DNA of 64,000 nucleotides, taken from contig CAZVZG010000013.1 of assembly GCA_964630785.1 (NCBI GenBank), positions 1 to 64,000 on the forward strand. The letters are read 5' to 3'. The notes beneath the pieces are model-generated. The model saw only the letters and a program-made list of their open reading frames with translations. It had not been told where the DNA came from and made no database searches. Below are positions 7,156 through 16,666 of this stretch, piece by piece; positions within the stretch are counted from its first letter, which is position 1; every line of letters starts with the position of its first letter. This DNA is from JADLCX01 sp964630785. Its GTDB lineage: Bacteria > Planctomycetota > Phycisphaerae > Phycisphaerales > UBA1924. Both the position numbers and the translations under genes were made by a program.

Positions 7156-10100
7156 GCGCCCACCTCCACCGCCAGGTCCGCGTCCTCGTCGCTCACGGCG
7201 TCGGCCCGCAGCGTGAGCAGGTCGCGGAGCTGGCCCGTCGAAAGCTCGGTCAGCCAGTCCTCGCCCGCGCCGATGATCTCCATCGCCAGCGAGGTCTTTT
7301 CCTCGATCATCTGATCGATCCGCTCTTCAAGCGTGCCGCTCACGACGAACTTGTGCACCTGCACCGTGCGTGTCTGGCCGATGCGGTAGGCCCGATCGGT
7401 CGCCTGCGACTCCACCGCCGGGTTCCACCACCGGTCGAAGTGGAACACGTGGTTGGCCGCCGTGAGGTTGAGGCCCACGCCGCCGGCCTTGAGGCTGAGC
7501 ACGAGCACCGCCGGCACGCCCGCCCCGCCGCCGGCGGCAGCGCCGGTGCGCCCGCCGGCCCGCGTGCGGCTGCCCCTTCCCGCCCCGGCCCCCAACTCGC
7601 CCTGAAACTCGGCCACGATCGACTGCCTCTGGCCCGCCGGCGTGCCCCCGTGCAGGAACAGCACCGCGCGGTCCAACGCCCGGCGCAGCACCGACTGCAG
7701 GATGTGCCCCATCTGCCGGAACTGCGTGAACACCAACGCCTTGTCCCCCGCCGCGACGACCTCTTGCAGCATCTCGACCAGCCGCTGGCACTTGCCCGAG
7801 CGCACAATCGACGGCGGCACAACGCCCGCGCCCCCGAAGCCCACCCCGCCCTCGCCCGCCTCCTTGAGGAACTGCGCCGGATGGTTGCAGATCTGCTTGA
7901 GCTTGATCAGCCCCGCCAGCACCAGCCCGCGTCGGTGGATGCCCTCGGCCTTCTCCGCCGCCGTGAGCATGTCCGACACGCACGTCTGGTACAGCGTCGC
8001 CTGCTCCGGCGTCAGGTAGCAGTACTCCTTGGTCTCGACCTTCTCGGGCAGGTCCGAGATCACCGTCGGGTCCGACTTGAGCCGGCGCAGCACGAACGGC
8101 TGAACCAGTCCGCGCAACTGCGAGGCCCGGTGCTTGTCGTGGTACCGCTCGACCGGGATCGCGAACCGCCGCCTGAACTCGCCCCCCGAGCCCAGGTAGG
8201 CCGGGTTCAGGAAGTCCACGATCGACCACAGCTCCGTCAGCCGGTTCTCCAGCGGAGTGCCCGTGAGCGCGATCCGGCGAGGCGCGTTGAACGCGTGCAC
8301 CGCCCGCGTCTGCTTGGCCGACGGGTTCTTGATGTTCTGCGCCTCGTCCAGCACCACCCGCGACCAACCAACCTTCGACAGGTGCTCCCGGTCGCGGTGC
8401 GCCAGCGAGTACGTGGTCACCACCACGTCGGCCTCCAGCGCCGCGTGCAGCAGCCGCTCGCCCGTCTTCCTCTCCACCCCGTGCTGCACGAGCACCTTCA
8501 GCCCCGGCGTGAACCGCCTGGCCTCGTGCACCCAGTTGGACACCACCGACATCGGCACCACCAGCAGCGTCGGCCCCGGGCGTTCGCCGCCCTCGCCCAT
8601 CACCGCCCGCTCGTGCGCCAGCAGCGCCAGCAACTGGATCGTCTTGCCCAGGCCCATGTCGTCGGCCAGGCACGCGCCCAGCCCGAACCGGTCCAGGAAC
8701 GCCAGCCACGAAAGCCCCTTGACCTGGTACGGCCTGAGCGTGCCCACAAACCCCCGCGGCGACTCCAGCATCGGAAGTTTCTCGTTGCTGCGAGCGTCGC
8801 CGAACACCGCCGCCACCCACCCCGTCGCGTCCATCCCCAGCACCGGGATGCCCGTGTCGCCCACGTCCGAGCCGTAGGCCAGCCGGATCGCCCGCCCCAC
8901 CTCCATCTGTCCGCCCGGGTTCTCGCGGATGAACCGTACCGCCGCTCGCACGTCCTCGGGCCGGATCTCCACCCACCGCCCATTCAACCGCACCAGCGGC
9001 GAGTGCTGCGCCGCGAGCTTCTCGAACTGCTCCAGCGTCAGGTTCGTCTCGCCCACGGCGATCTGCCACCGGTAACTCACCAGCGACGACAGCCCCAGGT
9101 GCGTCACCGCCGAGCCCGGGCTCGTCCCGCCGATCCGCGGCTCGGAGAAGTCCACCTCCTCGCTCTCGACCTGCAGCCGTGCCCCCAGCCGCACCGTCGG
9201 TGAGTCCCACCAGTCCGGCGCCTCGACGTGGAACCCCTGCTCGATAAGCAGCGGGCGAACCTCGCGCAGAAACTGGTACGCCTCCGCGGTGCTCAACTCA
9301 AGTTCCGTCGGCTCCGACCGCTCCAGTGCCTTCTCGAGCTTCTTGTACATCCGCGCCGCGCGTCCCAGCTCGGCCAGCAGCGTCTCCTGCGGAGCCTCCA
9401 GCCGCATCCCCTCGACGTTGGCCGCGCCGGCGGGGAGCACCCAGATGTCCTCCGCCGTCACGCTCACGTCGGCGTTGAGCGTCGATTGCAGCATGAGTAC
9501 CAGCGGCCAGCGCACCCTCTCGCCCGGTGACGCGAAGTCGCCCAGTCCACCCAGGTCGATCGGTTCCTGCAAGCGGAGCATCAACCGCCACGCCGCGCCC
9601 GATCCCCGGTCCTCCAGCCCGCCGATCCACCGTCGCACCTGCTTGACCAGCTCGCTCCGCATCGAGGGTGAGGCCTCGATCCCGTCGGCGACGCCCAGCA
9701 GCCCGCCCAGCCACGCGACATGCCCATCCGCGCCCGGGTCGCGCCCGTCGATCGCGTCAGCCATCGTTTCCTTGACGAGCGTCCGCCGACACAGCGAGTC
9801 GCCCACGCGCAACACGAAGTCCTCCGTGATCGCCGCGCCGTCGTGCTCCATCCCGTCCTGCACCGCCCTCGCGGCCGCGGGCATCGCCGTCAGCAGCCGC
9901 GACAGCCGCTCTGCCGACGCCGCGTCGCCCAGCCACGGCTGCCACACGCCGCGTAACGCGCCGGTCGCGTCCTGCGCCAGCATCGGCACAAACCGCTGCT
10001 GCGAGAGCAGGTGGCGCACGAGCCTCGCCGCGCCGGCGAAATACCGCGTGGATTCGGCGACGCACAACCGCGGCTCCGCACCGCCCTCTTCCTCCTCGCC

Positions 10101-10622
10101 CTCGCCGGCCAGGTCCTCGACCGCGTCCAGCACGCGGGCCGCGTCCGCGCCCGCCGCCCGCACGGTCTCCACCTCGAAGCGGCCGATGACGATCGGCGGC
10201 GGCTCAGCAACCGCGCCCGTTCCGACCCCGAGCCCCAGTTCTTCGTCGTCCTCTTCCGCCGATCCCGAGTGATGAGCCAGGTGCGGGCTCGGAATCGGCA
10301 GCCCCGCCGGGTGCGACGGAAGGCAGAGCGTCAACCGCGAGCCTTCGAGCCCTTGCAGACCCAGCCGCGCCGCCAGCGCCGCGCCCGACGCGGCGAACGG
10401 GTGCGACGGCCCGGAAGACTCACCGGGCCCCGGCCCCGCAGCCGTGTGCCCTCCGTGCGCCCCCGCGAACGCCGACTGCGACTCCGCCCAGAGGTGCAGC
10501 GAGCCATCGCTCCACTGCGCGTGCACCACCAGCGCGTCCACCTCCGAGCCCGCGGAGCGGGCGCGTTCGTGGGAAGGAGCGGGGTACGGGCCGTTGGTCG
10601 TCATCGCGGCAGGCGTTTGCAC
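7152..10622 (-). CDS. SNF2-family DNA helicase/ATPase
   Basis: A 1156-residue Swi2/Snf2 ATPase. The N-terminal 600 residues are the variable SNF2-associated region. The motor follows: motif I ADDMGLGKTIQ (about residue 655), motif II DEAQN (about 759), motif III LTGTPLENR, and the C-terminal lobe with LSLKAGGVGLNLTAANHV and motif VI QATDRAYRIGQTR. It would translocate on double-stranded DNA to remodel protein-DNA complexes; the exact role is unknown. A GTG start at 10622 is preferred because AAGGAG lies 9 bases upstream; the ATG at 10604 has no ribosome binding site. A low-complexity Gly/Ala insertion (GAGAGRGSRTRAGGRTGAAA) interrupts the second lobe. It overlaps the downstream SWIM gene by 4 bases. 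Confidence 0.93.
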   Translation of the reverse strand: MQTPAAMTTNGPYPAPSHERARSAGSEVDALVVHAQWSDGSLHLWAESQSAFAGAHGGHTAAGPGPGESSGPSHPFAASGAALAARLGLQGLEGSRLTLCLPSHPAGLPIPSPHLAHHSGSAEEDDEELGLGVGTGAVAEPPPIVIGRFEVETVRAAGADAARVLDAVEDLAGEGEEEEGGAEPRLCVAESTRYFAGAARLVRHLLSQQRFVPMLAQDATGALRGVWQPWLGDAASAERLSRLLTAMPAAARAVQDGMEHDGAAITEDFVLRVGDSLCRRTLVKETMADAIDGRDPGADGHVAWLGGLLGVADGIEASPSMRSELVKQVRRWIGGLEDRGSGAAWRLMLRLQEPIDLGGLGDFASPGERVRWPLVLMLQSTLNADVSVTAEDIWVLPAGAANVEGMRLEAPQETLLAELGRAARMYKKLEKALERSEPTELELSTAEAYQFLREVRPLLIEQGFHVEAPDWWDSPTVRLGARLQVESEEVDFSEPRIGGTSPGSAVTHLGLSSLVSYRWQIAVGETNLTLEQFEKLAAQHSPLVRLNGRWVEIRPEDVRAAVRFIRENPGGQMEVGRAIRLAYGSDVGDTGIPVLGMDATGWVAAVFGDARSNEKLPMLESPRGFVGTLRPYQVKGLSWLAFLDRFGLGACLADDMGLGKTIQLLALLAHERAVMGEGGERPGPTLLVVPMSVVSNWVHEARRFTPGLKVLVQHGVERKTGERLLHAALEADVVVTTYSLAHRDREHLSKVGWSRVVLDEAQNIKNPSAKQTRAVHAFNAPRRIALTGTPLENRLTELWSIVDFLNPAYLGSGGEFRRRFAIPVERYHDKHRASQLRGLVQPFVLRRLKSDPTVISDLPEKVETKEYCYLTPEQATLYQTCVSDMLTAAEKAEGIHRRGLVLAGLIKLKQICNHPAQFLKEAGEGGVGFGGAGVVPPSIVRSGKCQRLVEMLQEVVAAGDKALVFTQFRQMGHILQSVLRRALDRAVLFLHGGTPAGQRQSIVAEFQGELGAGAGRGSRTRAGGRTGAAAGGGAGVPAVLVLSLKAGGVGLNLTAANHVFHFDRWWNPAVESQATDRAYRIGQTRTVQVHKFVVSGTLEERIDQMIEEKTSLAMEIIGAGEDWLTELSTGQLRDLLTLRADAVSDEDADLAVEVGA

Positions 10623-10656
10623 GCGGCGACTCCTTGACCGGCGACGTCGTGCGGAA

Positions 10657-10729
10657 TGAGGGCGCCGAGACTCGAACTCGGGACCGACGGATTAAAAGTC
10701 CGCTGCTCTACCAACTGAGCTACGCCCTC
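10657..10729 (-). tRNA. tRNA-Lys (TTT)
   Basis: A 73-base cloverleaf on the minus strand with a 7-bp acceptor stem GAGGGCG/CGCCCTC, D-arm GCTC...GAGC, anticodon stem GCGGA/TCCGT around loop CTTTTAA (anticodon TTT) and T-arm CCGAG TTCGAGT CTCGG. CCA is not encoded. It lies immediately upstream of the helicase gene on the same strand. Confidence 0.95.
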
Positions 10730-10840
10730 CCGCGCAGGACGCGGCCGCCCGTTTGGCCGCCGCGCCTGCGCCAGTTCCGATGGTAGGCCCATCCCCTTTC
10801 GCCGACCGCCCCGGTTACTTCACGATCCCAAACGTGCCAC

Positions 10841-10870
10841 GGCCAGACCGCTTCCCTGAGCGGTCCGGCC
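10841..10870 (-). terminator. Hairpin downstream of the S8 protease gene
   Basis: Inverted repeat GGCCAGACCGCT / AGCGGTCCGGCC (11 of 12 paired, 6-base loop) starting about 30 bases past the protease stop. No strong T-run follows, so intrinsic termination is plausible rather than certain. Confidence 0.5.
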
Positions 10871-10900
10871 CTGCCGTATCTCCAGTTCACCAATCCCGCC

Positions 10901-13900
10901 TCAACCCGCAGTACCAACCGACCCAAGCGGCGTGCCCAGCGTGCCGAATCCGCCGCCCAGGAACTCGTCAAAGTGGCCCGCGAACGCCACGATCGGAACC
11001 GATGACTGCACCTTCACTCCGTAGAACGAGCCTACGCCCGGCACCGTGCCGACCGTCGCTCGGGTGCCCGTCACCAGGCTGTGGATGTCGATGTTGATGC
11101 CCGCCCGCGACGGCAGGTTCCGCCGGAAGGTCTCGAACTCGCCGTTGTTGTAGTTGAGCGTGATCTCGATTGTCGTCGCGACCGCCGACGGGTTGTACAG
11201 GCGCAGATACTCGGACACGGCGCTCGTCGCGCCCTCCGGACCGACCGGCCGGAAGCCCTCGGCGAAGAGCCACTGCGTGCTCGCCTCCGGCGTCAGCACG
11301 CTGCCCGCCTCCTCGCCCTCGGTCAGGCTGGCGATGTTCACGCCCACCGGCTGCGTCGACGTGTAGCTCACGGCGTAAGGCTGGCCCAGCGGGAAGTTCA
11401 CCAGATCCGCGACGTCGAACCCGCCGCGGCGCTGTCCGGCCACCGTCGCCACGTGCCGGTACGAGCTGCCGTTGGCGAACGAGAACGTGAACGTGACCGT
11501 CGCGCTGGCCGCGTTGGGGTTCACGACCGCGATCGTCTCGCTCCCCGCGCCCACGCCGACCTCGCCCTCGCCCGTCGCGCCGCTGGTCGAGCCGCCGCCC
11601 GGCTGCGCCAGCGTGCCGAAGCCCTTGGACACGTTGGTGTCAAAGTGCGACAGCGCGGCCACGATCGGGCCCTCCGCATCGACCTTGAACGCCACCGCGC
11701 CGTTCGGGATCCCCGGGATGTCGTTGATCGCCCAACCGCCACGACGGTGCGGCTTGGCCGTCCGCAGCACCTGGATCGGCGCGCCGCCGCCGGCCGGGTA
11801 GGCCGTCAGCGTCACCTTCACCTCGTTGGCCGACGGGTTGAAGAACGTCACGAAGTCGTTGATGCCCGCGCCCTTGGTGCCCTCGCCCAGCAGCCACGTG
11901 TCGTTGAGCTCGCTCGTGAACGAGTCGCCCGTCGCGATGCCGAAGTCGTAGTGGCTCAGGATCGCGCCCACAGGCGCCGATGCACGCACCTCGATGGCGT
12001 ACGGAACGTCCTTCCGCACGCCCGGACGGCGCGTCATCGTGCTCTGCGTCACGACCTCGCTCAGCACGCGATCGGTCGTGCCGCCCGCGTACAGGTCCGG
12101 CGTCGTGAGCGTGATGCCCCCGCGCCGGTTGCCCACGAACGTCCCGCCCGCGGCGTCCGCCGCCGAATCGTACAGCACGTCGGGCGCAAACTCGCTCACC
12201 AGGTTGCCGCTGGAATCGAACTGCCGCTCGTACCGCGCGATCACCACCACCCGGATCGCCTCCGCGTTGCCGTTCACGATCGGCAGGAACGTGCTGGCGC
12301 GGTTGTTGGCATAGCCCTCGGGGTAGTACACCCGGTACGGCAGGTCCGCGAAGCCTTCGGCGTCGTCGGCGGGCGTCTTCGGGTCCGCCGTCAGGTGGCC
12401 GCCGCCCGTGCCCGCTTCCATCGCGTCGTACGAGGCGTCCACGCCCGCGACGCTCGTGTCCGCGAAGATGAAGTACCGGAACGAGACCGACTGGCTCCCC
12501 GGCAGCGAGCCGAGGTTGAACCCCATCGTCAGGTCCTGATCGTTCGACGCGCCGGCGTCGCCGGTCGGGTCCGGGTCGGACGGCGTGTTGATGATCTGGA
12601 ACGGGTCACGCACCGAGCCCCGGTCCTCGAAGCTGCCCACGACCGGGAACGCGCCCCCGCTCGCCGCGCCCATCGCCAGCGTCAGCCCGCCCGCCGTCGC
12701 CGTCAGCAGCCGAGGGCGCGTCTGCTCGATGTTGTTCGTCGTGGCGACCGTCGCCGGCACGCCCGTGTAGCCCTGGTCCGCGTTCAGGCCCTCCATCCAC
12801 GCCAGGTTGTTGATCGCGTCCACCGAGCGGTTGGTCAGCGTCACGTCGATCGAGATGAACCCGTCGGCGTTGCCGAAACTGATCACGCGCCGGATGCCCA
12901 GGTTGCGATACGTGCCCGTGACCGACACGCGACGGTTCGAGAAGTCCGACTCGTTGGCGATCGACACCGACACGTCCGCCTGCGACGCGTCGCCCGTGTT
13001 GAGCACCGAGAAGCCGTCCACCGAGGCCCCGTAGTACGACGTGAGCATCGCCGCCCGCAGCAGGAAATCCGTGCCGTTCAGAGCCAGCCCCGTCGCGGGC
13101 TCGCCTTTGGAGTTCGGCGTCGGGAACCCGATCGCCCCGTTCGCGTTCACGCCCACGCTCAGCCGGTCGCCGTTGAGCACGATCGCGCCCTCGCTGATCC
13201 CGCCCGACACCGTTACCGTCAGCGTGTAGTCGCCCGTCGCGTCCGTCGGGCTGCCCGATCCGCCCACGCTCAGAACGTAGTCGTCGTTGCCCAGGTCGCT
13301 CTCGCTGGTCGTGTTCCCGCCCGATACGCCCACGTAATAGACCCCCGCTGTCGCCACCACATAGTTGATCGCGGCCGACGTCGAACCCCGCCGCTTGTCC
13401 GCCGAAACCTCCGTGCCGTTCGCGTCGAACAGCCGCAGGATGACGTCCAGCGACCCCGAGGTTGGCGCGCCCGTCGCCGTGATCGTCGTCCCCGTGCCCG
13501 CCACGAACCGGTAAAGGTCCACGTCCAGCAGGCCGAACGCCCCGTCGCCGATGAACGCGCGGAACGTCCGCGAGCCGGAGGTATCAATGCCCGCCGGCGT
13601 CGCCACGATATTCGTATCGTTCACCTCGAACGGCCCGAACACGTCGTTGGCCAGCGTCAGGCTCAGGCTCCAGCCCAGCAACTGCCCCGAGTCGCCCGCC
13701 TTCAGGTCCGACACCGTCAGCGTCCACGTCCCCGCCGCGCTCGTCTGGTCGAACGCCGTCAGGCTCTGCTCCGGCCTGTACGTCGAGGCGTACGGCGGCG
13801 AGCCCGCCAGGATCGACGTCGCGGCCTCGTCGTCAAAGATCGTATTCTGGAAGTCGTCGCCCGACCCGCCCCGGCGGTTCACCAGCGTGACCGTCTGGCC

Positions 13901-16339
13901 CCCCGGGCCGCTCAGCGTAACCCTCAGGTCGCCGACGAACGTGTGCTGGATGTTCACCTGCACATTCACGTCCAGGATCGACCGCCCATCCGTGAACGTG
14001 ATCGTGCTCGTGATCGTGCCCGTCGCCGGCACGGCCACCGGCGTGGCGTTGCTCTTGCTCGTGCTGTCCGACGCCGAGGCCTGCACCTGCACGAACAGGT
14101 TGTACGTCCCCGTGGTGTCGTTGGCCGTCCCCGAGTTCTCCAGGATCGCGTTGTACCCGCTGTTGGGGAACGCCGACACGCCGATGTAGTACTGCCCCGC
14201 CGCGGGCACGAAGAACTGCAAGCGCGAGTCGAGCCCGTTGAAGTTGTCGTTGGCCACCAACTGCACGCCGCTGGCGTCGAACAGCCGAAGGTAGCTGTCC
14301 AGCCCGCTGGGGATCCCCAACCCGCGCGCGGTGACCTCCGCCGTGATCAGCGCGGGCGCCGAGGCAAACACGCGGAAGATATCCACGTCGCGCGTCTCAA
14401 AGAGCCCGTCTCCGATGGTCATGTCCGTCAGCTCGGCGGCGCCCAGGCCGCTGAGGATCATGGGCGTCGCCTGGCTGATCGCGTCGTTGGGTTCGTACAG
14501 CCCGCGGAAGGCGATCACGTTGAAGTCGTACACCTCGTCGTTGCCGCCCGATTCCGACCCGTTGAGGTACCGCCCGTCCGTGTCGCGGAAGCTCGACGCC
14601 GTCAGCGTCAGCCTGTGCAGGTCGCGAGACAGCGGCGCGTTGAGCGTGATCCGCAGCTCCCGCGCCGTCAGCGTCACCGTCGCCACGCTCGGGTCCGACA
14701 GGTCGATGAAGATGTCGTTTGCGTCGAAGCGGTTGTCGCTGTTGCTCCTGCGCAGCTCCACGCTCGCCGCGATCCCTGCGCTGTCGAAATACGTCGGGTC
14801 GATGTCCTTGCTGAACGAGACCCGGATCTCCGTCACGGGCGCCGTCTGCGTTCCCGGCGTGATCGCCGTCACCTGCGGCCCCGGGAACTGCGCGTTGAGC
14901 AGCGCCTTATACAGGTTCACACGCCCGCCCGTGAGCACCAGCCCCTGCAACCCCGGCACCACGTCCACGCTGTTGAGCACGATCGCCTTGATCTGTTCCT
15001 TGGTCAGGAACCGGTTCGCCGAAGCGATCATCGCCACCACGCCCGCCGTGTACGGCCCGCTGAACGACGTGCCGTCGATCAGCCGGTAGCCCCCGCCGAC
15101 CGCCGTCGTCAGCACCTGCTCGCCCGGCGCACCCACGTCCACCGTCGTCGCGCCGTAGTTCGAGAACGACGCCAGCAGGTCGCGGTTGTTCGTCGCCGCG
15201 ACCGCGATGATGTCCGGGTTGGGGTACGACGCCGGGAACGCCCGCGCCTGCGAGTCGTTGTCCACCGCGTCGTTCCCCGCCGACGCGACGAACAGCACGC
15301 CGGCGTCCGTCGATTCCTGGATCGCGATCTCCTGCGCCGTGTCGAAATCGTCGAACTCCGCCGGACGCAGCGCGCCGTAGCTGTTGTTCGTCGCGACGAT
15401 GTTCACCCCGAAATCCGTCTTCATCATCGTCACGTAGTCGAGTGCGCCGATGATCGCAAACAGCGGCAGCCCGCCGGGCCCGTCCCCGCCGATCTTCAGC
15501 GGCAGCAGCGACACGTTCCACGCCGTCCCGGCCACCCCGATCCCGTTCCCGCCCACCGCACCGATGCACCCCGCCACCGACGTGCCGTGCCCCGGATCGA
15601 CCGGGTCGGCCGGGTTGTTGTCCGGCCCGTTCTGCCCGCCGACAAAGTCCCACCCGTTCACGTCGTCCACAAACCCGTTGCCGTCGTCATCGACGTTGTT
15701 GTTCGGGATCTCGCCCGGGTTCGAGTAGACGTTCGCCGCCAGGTCCGGGTGCCGGATGTCCATCCCCGAGTCGATCACCGCGATCACCACGCGGTCCGAC
15801 CCCGTCGTGATGTTCCACGCACGCTCCGCGTCCATGTCCGCGCCGATCACACCGGGAGCGAGCTGGCCCGTTCCCGAATCGATCTCCGCCTGTCCCGTGT
15901 TGTTCAGAGCCCATTGCTCCGGATACCGCACGTCGTTGGGCACCAGGTCCGGCTGTGAGAGCCAATCGGGCTCAAACTGGCGAAGGAACCCGAACCGGCT
16001 CACCGCGTCCCCCGCGGCCGCCTCGCTCACCCCGCTCCGCGTAAAGATGTTCGCGAATCGCCCCCGCGCCGTCACGTCGATCCGGTCCACCGCCAGTCCC
16101 ATCGACGCCGCAACCTCCGCCGCGCGGTCCCGCGCCGCGTCGCGCCCCAGCGCCTCGTTGAACGTCAGCACCCACGAGTTCTGCCGAACGTCCATCGAGA
16201 TGCCGTGCCAGACCATCTGGGCCGACGAGATCACCGACGCGCCCTCGGACAGCAGCGTCCGCGGCTCCAACGACTCCACCGCGCTGTCCCACTGCGAGCG
16301 CGAGCGGGCGCTCCCAACAAACCTCAGCCAGTTGCGCAT
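10901..16339 (-). CDS. Giant secreted subtilisin-like serine protease (S8) with PPC and P domains
   Basis: An 1812-residue exported protease. The N-terminus carries VESLEPRTLLS, the LEPR.LL motif seen on many planctomycete surface proteins. The S8 catalytic domain has Asp190 (AVIDSGMDIRHPDL), His251 (GHGTSVAGCIG) and Ser425 (GTSFSGPYTAG), so it looks active. It continues with a bacterial pre-peptidase C-terminal domain (DVDIFRVFASAPALITAEV...), a proprotein-convertase P-like segment (DVNVQVNIQHTFVGDLRVTL), a second PPC-like block, and about 700 residues of beta-rich repeats probably for adhesion. ATG 16339 has AGGGAG 10 bases upstream. The gene is divergent from the tricorn-type protease, with a 327-base gap that contains no gene. 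Substrate and anchoring are unknown. Confidence 0.9.
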   Translation of the reverse strand: MRNWLRFVGSARSRSQWDSAVESLEPRTLLSEGASVISSAQMVWHGISMDVRQNSWVLTFNEALGRDAARDRAAEVAASMGLAVDRIDVTARGRFANIFTRSGVSEAAAGDAVSRFGFLRQFEPDWLSQPDLVPNDVRYPEQWALNNTGQAEIDSGTGQLAPGVIGADMDAERAWNITTGSDRVVIAVIDSGMDIRHPDLAANVYSNPGEIPNNNVDDDGNGFVDDVNGWDFVGGQNGPDNNPADPVDPGHGTSVAGCIGAVGGNGIGVAGTAWNVSLLPLKIGGDGPGGLPLFAIIGALDYVTMMKTDFGVNIVATNNSYGALRPAEFDDFDTAQEIAIQESTDAGVLFVASAGNDAVDNDSQARAFPASYPNPDIIAVAATNNRDLLASFSNYGATTVDVGAPGEQVLTTAVGGGYRLIDGTSFSGPYTAGVVAMIASANRFLTKEQIKAIVLNSVDVVPGLQGLVLTGGRVNLYKALLNAQFPGPQVTAITPGTQTAPVTEIRVSFSKDIDPTYFDSAGIAASVELRRSNSDNRFDANDIFIDLSDPSVATVTLTARELRITLNAPLSRDLHRLTLTASSFRDTDGRYLNGSESGGNDEVYDFNVIAFRGLYEPNDAISQATPMILSGLGAAELTDMTIGDGLFETRDVDIFRVFASAPALITAEVTARGLGIPSGLDSYLRLFDASGVQLVANDNFNGLDSRLQFFVPAAGQYYIGVSAFPNSGYNAILENSGTANDTTGTYNLFVQVQASASDSTSKSNATPVAVPATGTITSTITFTDGRSILDVNVQVNIQHTFVGDLRVTLSGPGGQTVTLVNRRGGSGDDFQNTIFDDEAATSILAGSPPYASTYRPEQSLTAFDQTSAAGTWTLTVSDLKAGDSGQLLGWSLSLTLANDVFGPFEVNDTNIVATPAGIDTSGSRTFRAFIGDGAFGLLDVDLYRFVAGTGTTITATGAPTSGSLDVILRLFDANGTEVSADKRRGSTSAAINYVVATAGVYYVGVSGGNTTSESDLGNDDYVLSVGGSGSPTDATGDYTLTVTVSGGISEGAIVLNGDRLSVGVNANGAIGFPTPNSKGEPATGLALNGTDFLLRAAMLTSYYGASVDGFSVLNTGDASQADVSVSIANESDFSNRRVSVTGTYRNLGIRRVISFGNADGFISIDVTLTNRSVDAINNLAWMEGLNADQGYTGVPATVATTNNIEQTRPRLLTATAGGLTLAMGAASGGAFPVVGSFEDRGSVRDPFQIINTPSDPDPTGDAGASNDQDLTMGFNLGSLPGSQSVSFRYFIFADTSVAGVDASYDAMEAGTGGGHLTADPKTPADDAEGFADLPYRVYYPEGYANNRASTFLPIVNGNAEAIRVVVIARYERQFDSSGNLVSEFAPDVLYDSAADAAGGTFVGNRRGGITLTTPDLYAGGTTDRVLSEVVTQSTMTRRPGVRKDVPYAIEVRASAPVGAILSHYDFGIATGDSFTSELNDTWLLGEGTKGAGINDFVTFFNPSANEVKVTLTAYPAGGGAPIQVLRTAKPHRRGGWAINDIPGIPNGAVAFKVDAEGPIVAALSHFDTNVSKGFGTLAQPGGGSTSGATGEGEVGVGAGSETIAVVNPNAASATVTFTFSFANGSSYRHVATVAGQRRGGFDVADLVNFPLGQPYAVSYTSTQPVGVNIASLTEGEEAGSVLTPEASTQWLFAEGFRPVGPEGATSAVSEYLRLYNPSAVATTIEITLNYNNGEFETFRRNLPSRAGINIDIHSLVTGTRATVGTVPGVGSFYGVKVQSSVPIVAFAGHFDEFLGGGFGTLGTPLGSVGTAG

Positions 16340-16608
16340 GATCTATCGACTCCCTTGCTGTCCGGCCCCAACCGCGCCGCGGCCGGACCCGTGTCTTGCT
16401 TGTCTGCCCCGCTGTCTCGGGTCCGCCGCGCCCCACCCCGACCGCCTAGAGCCCTCCCCCGTCCCCCGGCCGTTCGTCTGCGGCAGAAGATACGCAGAAT
16501 ACCCGATCCGCGTGAAAACCCCAAACCGCTTGCCCCCGTGCGCTTGCGTTCATTCGTTCGGGCCCGGGCCGGGGTTCCCGGCTCCCCCTGCTCAACGCCG
16601 CCGTTCGG

Positions 16609-16614
16609 TACACT
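16609..16614 (+). promoter_or_regulatory. Candidate -10 element of the tricorn-type protease
   Basis: GGTACACT, a good -10 hexamer (TACACT) 52 bases before the start codon. Similar TAnAnT hexamers precede several plus-strand genes here (20350, 22548, 34558, 54620). No consensus -35 was found. Confidence 0.4.
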
Positions 16615-16666
16615 CCCCGCTCGTTTTTCCGGCTGGGGAGTGGGGCAAGGCTCGCCCGAGGTTGAC

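Noticed and set aside
11081..15958. A 1625-codon open frame on the plus strand
   Set aside because: It is wholly antisense to the S8 protease gene and its translation is Arg/Ala/Val-rich without domains, a by-product of high GC and biased third positions.
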